Source of the DNA: a virus
DNA: 21,535 nucleotides
IMG/VR virus record: IMGVR_UViG_3300020153_000075
Location: 1 to 21,535 of that record
Strand: one strand, 5' to 3'
In this document: in pieces, positions 21,117 through 21,535 of the stretch
Numbering within the stretch: position 1 is the stretch's first letter
How the letters are laid out: the number at the start of each line of letters is the position of its first letter
Made by a program: the position numbers and the translations under genes
The notes under the pieces: generated by a model
What the model saw: only the letters and a program-made list of their open reading frames with translations
Told to the model about the DNA's origin: nothing
Databases searched by the model: none

Positions 21117-21302
21117 ATGAGGACGGAAACCAGTATCAAACTGTCAGCAGTGGTGTTATTGCTGACGGCGTTAATAGTCCCCGAAGGGTTTAAGGAATAC
21201 GTAGCATTCTGCTGGGAAAAGGCTCCCTATACGGGACTGCTGTTAGCAATACACTACGGAAAGCCAATTCTGAGATGGCTCCGCTTCCTACTCTACGCAT
21301 AA
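21117..21302 (+). CDS. Small membrane protein (61 residues)
   Basis: Residues 8-22 (KLSAVVLLLTALIVP) and about 38-60 (YTGLLLAIHYGKPILRWLRFLLYA) are hydrophobic with basic residues between them, so it should insert in the cytoplasmic membrane. The family is not recognised; it could be a holin, antiholin or host-membrane protein. GGAAGGGTGAACC precedes the ATG. It is the second gene of the last unit and is followed by a terminator. Confidence 0.65.
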   Translation: MRTETSIKLSAVVLLLTALIVPEGFKEYVAFCWEKAPYTGLLLAIHYGKPILRWLRFLLYA

Positions 21303-21359
21303 AAAGGGGGGTAACTGACAGGGAAGAAGAAGGAAACTGACACAATTGAATAAGGAAGA

Positions 21360-21384
21360 GGCAGGGTTAACAGCCCTGCCTTTT
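21360..21384 (+). terminator. Intrinsic terminator near the right edge
   Basis: GGCAGGG (21360-21366) and CCCTGCC (21374-21380) form a perfect 7-bp stem with a 7-nt loop, followed by TTTT then GCG. The short T run makes it moderate. It ends the 20790-21302 unit. Confidence 0.8.
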
Positions 21385-21535
21385 GCGTTATATAGGGTAG
21401 GCAGCCAAAAGGCAGGAGAGAAAGTGAGAAGGAAGGAAGGTGGGAGAGAGGGTAAGCCCAGCACTTTTGTGTGCGTTTCTGTCCCCCACCGACAACTGTA
21501 GCCCCGCTTACAAAGGCTCTGCCGTCCGTCGTTTG
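21385..21535. other. Right-edge region with a purine-rich tract and no supported gene
   Basis: Positions about 21408-21452 are almost all A and G on the plus strand (with few C or T), and the rest is mixed. Frames on both strands are open to the window edge in places, but none has a start, a ribosome binding site or a recognisable product. No tRNA fold was found. Confidence 0.5.

Noticed and set aside
21297-21535. Open minus-strand frame from the right edge, possible end of a converging gene
   Set aside because: It runs through the terminator and into the 21117 gene before a stop is met, and two other frames look equally open. The first 30 codons look protein-like, but nothing supports a gene.
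21385-21535. Possible tRNA at the right edge
   Set aside because: No acceptor stem, TTCGA loop or anticodon arm could be assembled on either strand.
1-21535. Integrase, repressor, toxin-antitoxin, CRISPR array or defence genes
   Set aside because: No matching motifs or repeats were seen. Whether the element is lytic or temperate cannot be told from this window.

Overview
This window is part of a tailed double-stranded DNA bacteriophage or prophage genome. The hallmark genes are a large terminase with both ATPase and nuclease motifs, a portal protein, an HK97-fold major capsid protein of the Mu gpT type, a zinc amidase endolysin, and a primase-polymerase/helicase. Genes are densely packed, many overlap by 1-17 bp, and rRNA, tRNA, insertion sequences and CRISPR arrays are absent. 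The amidase implies a bacterial host with peptidoglycan. The host cannot be named from the sequence. Ribosome binding sites are unusually uniform (AAAGGGGGTGA in place of AAAGGAGGTGA).

Layout: (1) 1-3031, minus strand. A leftward operon runs from an extended -10 promoter at about 3062-3070 through three unrecognised small genes to a recombination cassette: a Rad52-type single-strand annealing protein, a RuvC-like resolvase and, cut by the window edge, a RecB/Cas4-like PD-(D/E)XK nuclease. (2) 3032-3592. A non-coding divergent region with palindromes, direct repeats, a 33-nt pure A/T tract and a 17-bp perfect hairpin; it is the best origin or operator candidate. (3) 3593-14821, plus strand. 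One long rightward gene chain joins replication (Prim-Pol plus RepA-like helicase) directly to packaging (small terminase candidate, TerL), lysis (amidase), portal, scaffold-like protein, several structural candidates, major capsid protein and a holin-like membrane protein. It ends at a strong intrinsic terminator. (4) 14923-21302, plus strand. Small genes in short transcription units separated by hairpin terminators. Most are unrecognised, several look like divergent beta-sheet-plus-helix proteins of 140-170 residues, and four are membrane or secreted proteins. (5) 21303-21535. A terminator followed by a purine-rich stretch with no supported gene.

Working model: the left operon repairs, recombines or matures phage DNA, possibly as a lambda-Red-like exonuclease/annealase pair with its own resolvase. 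The divergent region starts replication and sets the two transcription directions. The long right operon replicates DNA, then packages it and builds heads. The far-right small genes are probably accessory or host-takeover functions. No tail gene is recognisable in the window, so tail genes must lie outside it or be too divergent to see.

No defence island or other complete new system can be demonstrated. The strongest candidates for novelty are the recombination cassette, the family of small proteins of similar shape, the extra C-terminal domain of the primase-helicase with its own internal ribosome binding site, and the inverted repeat that overlaps a promoter near 20.7 kb.
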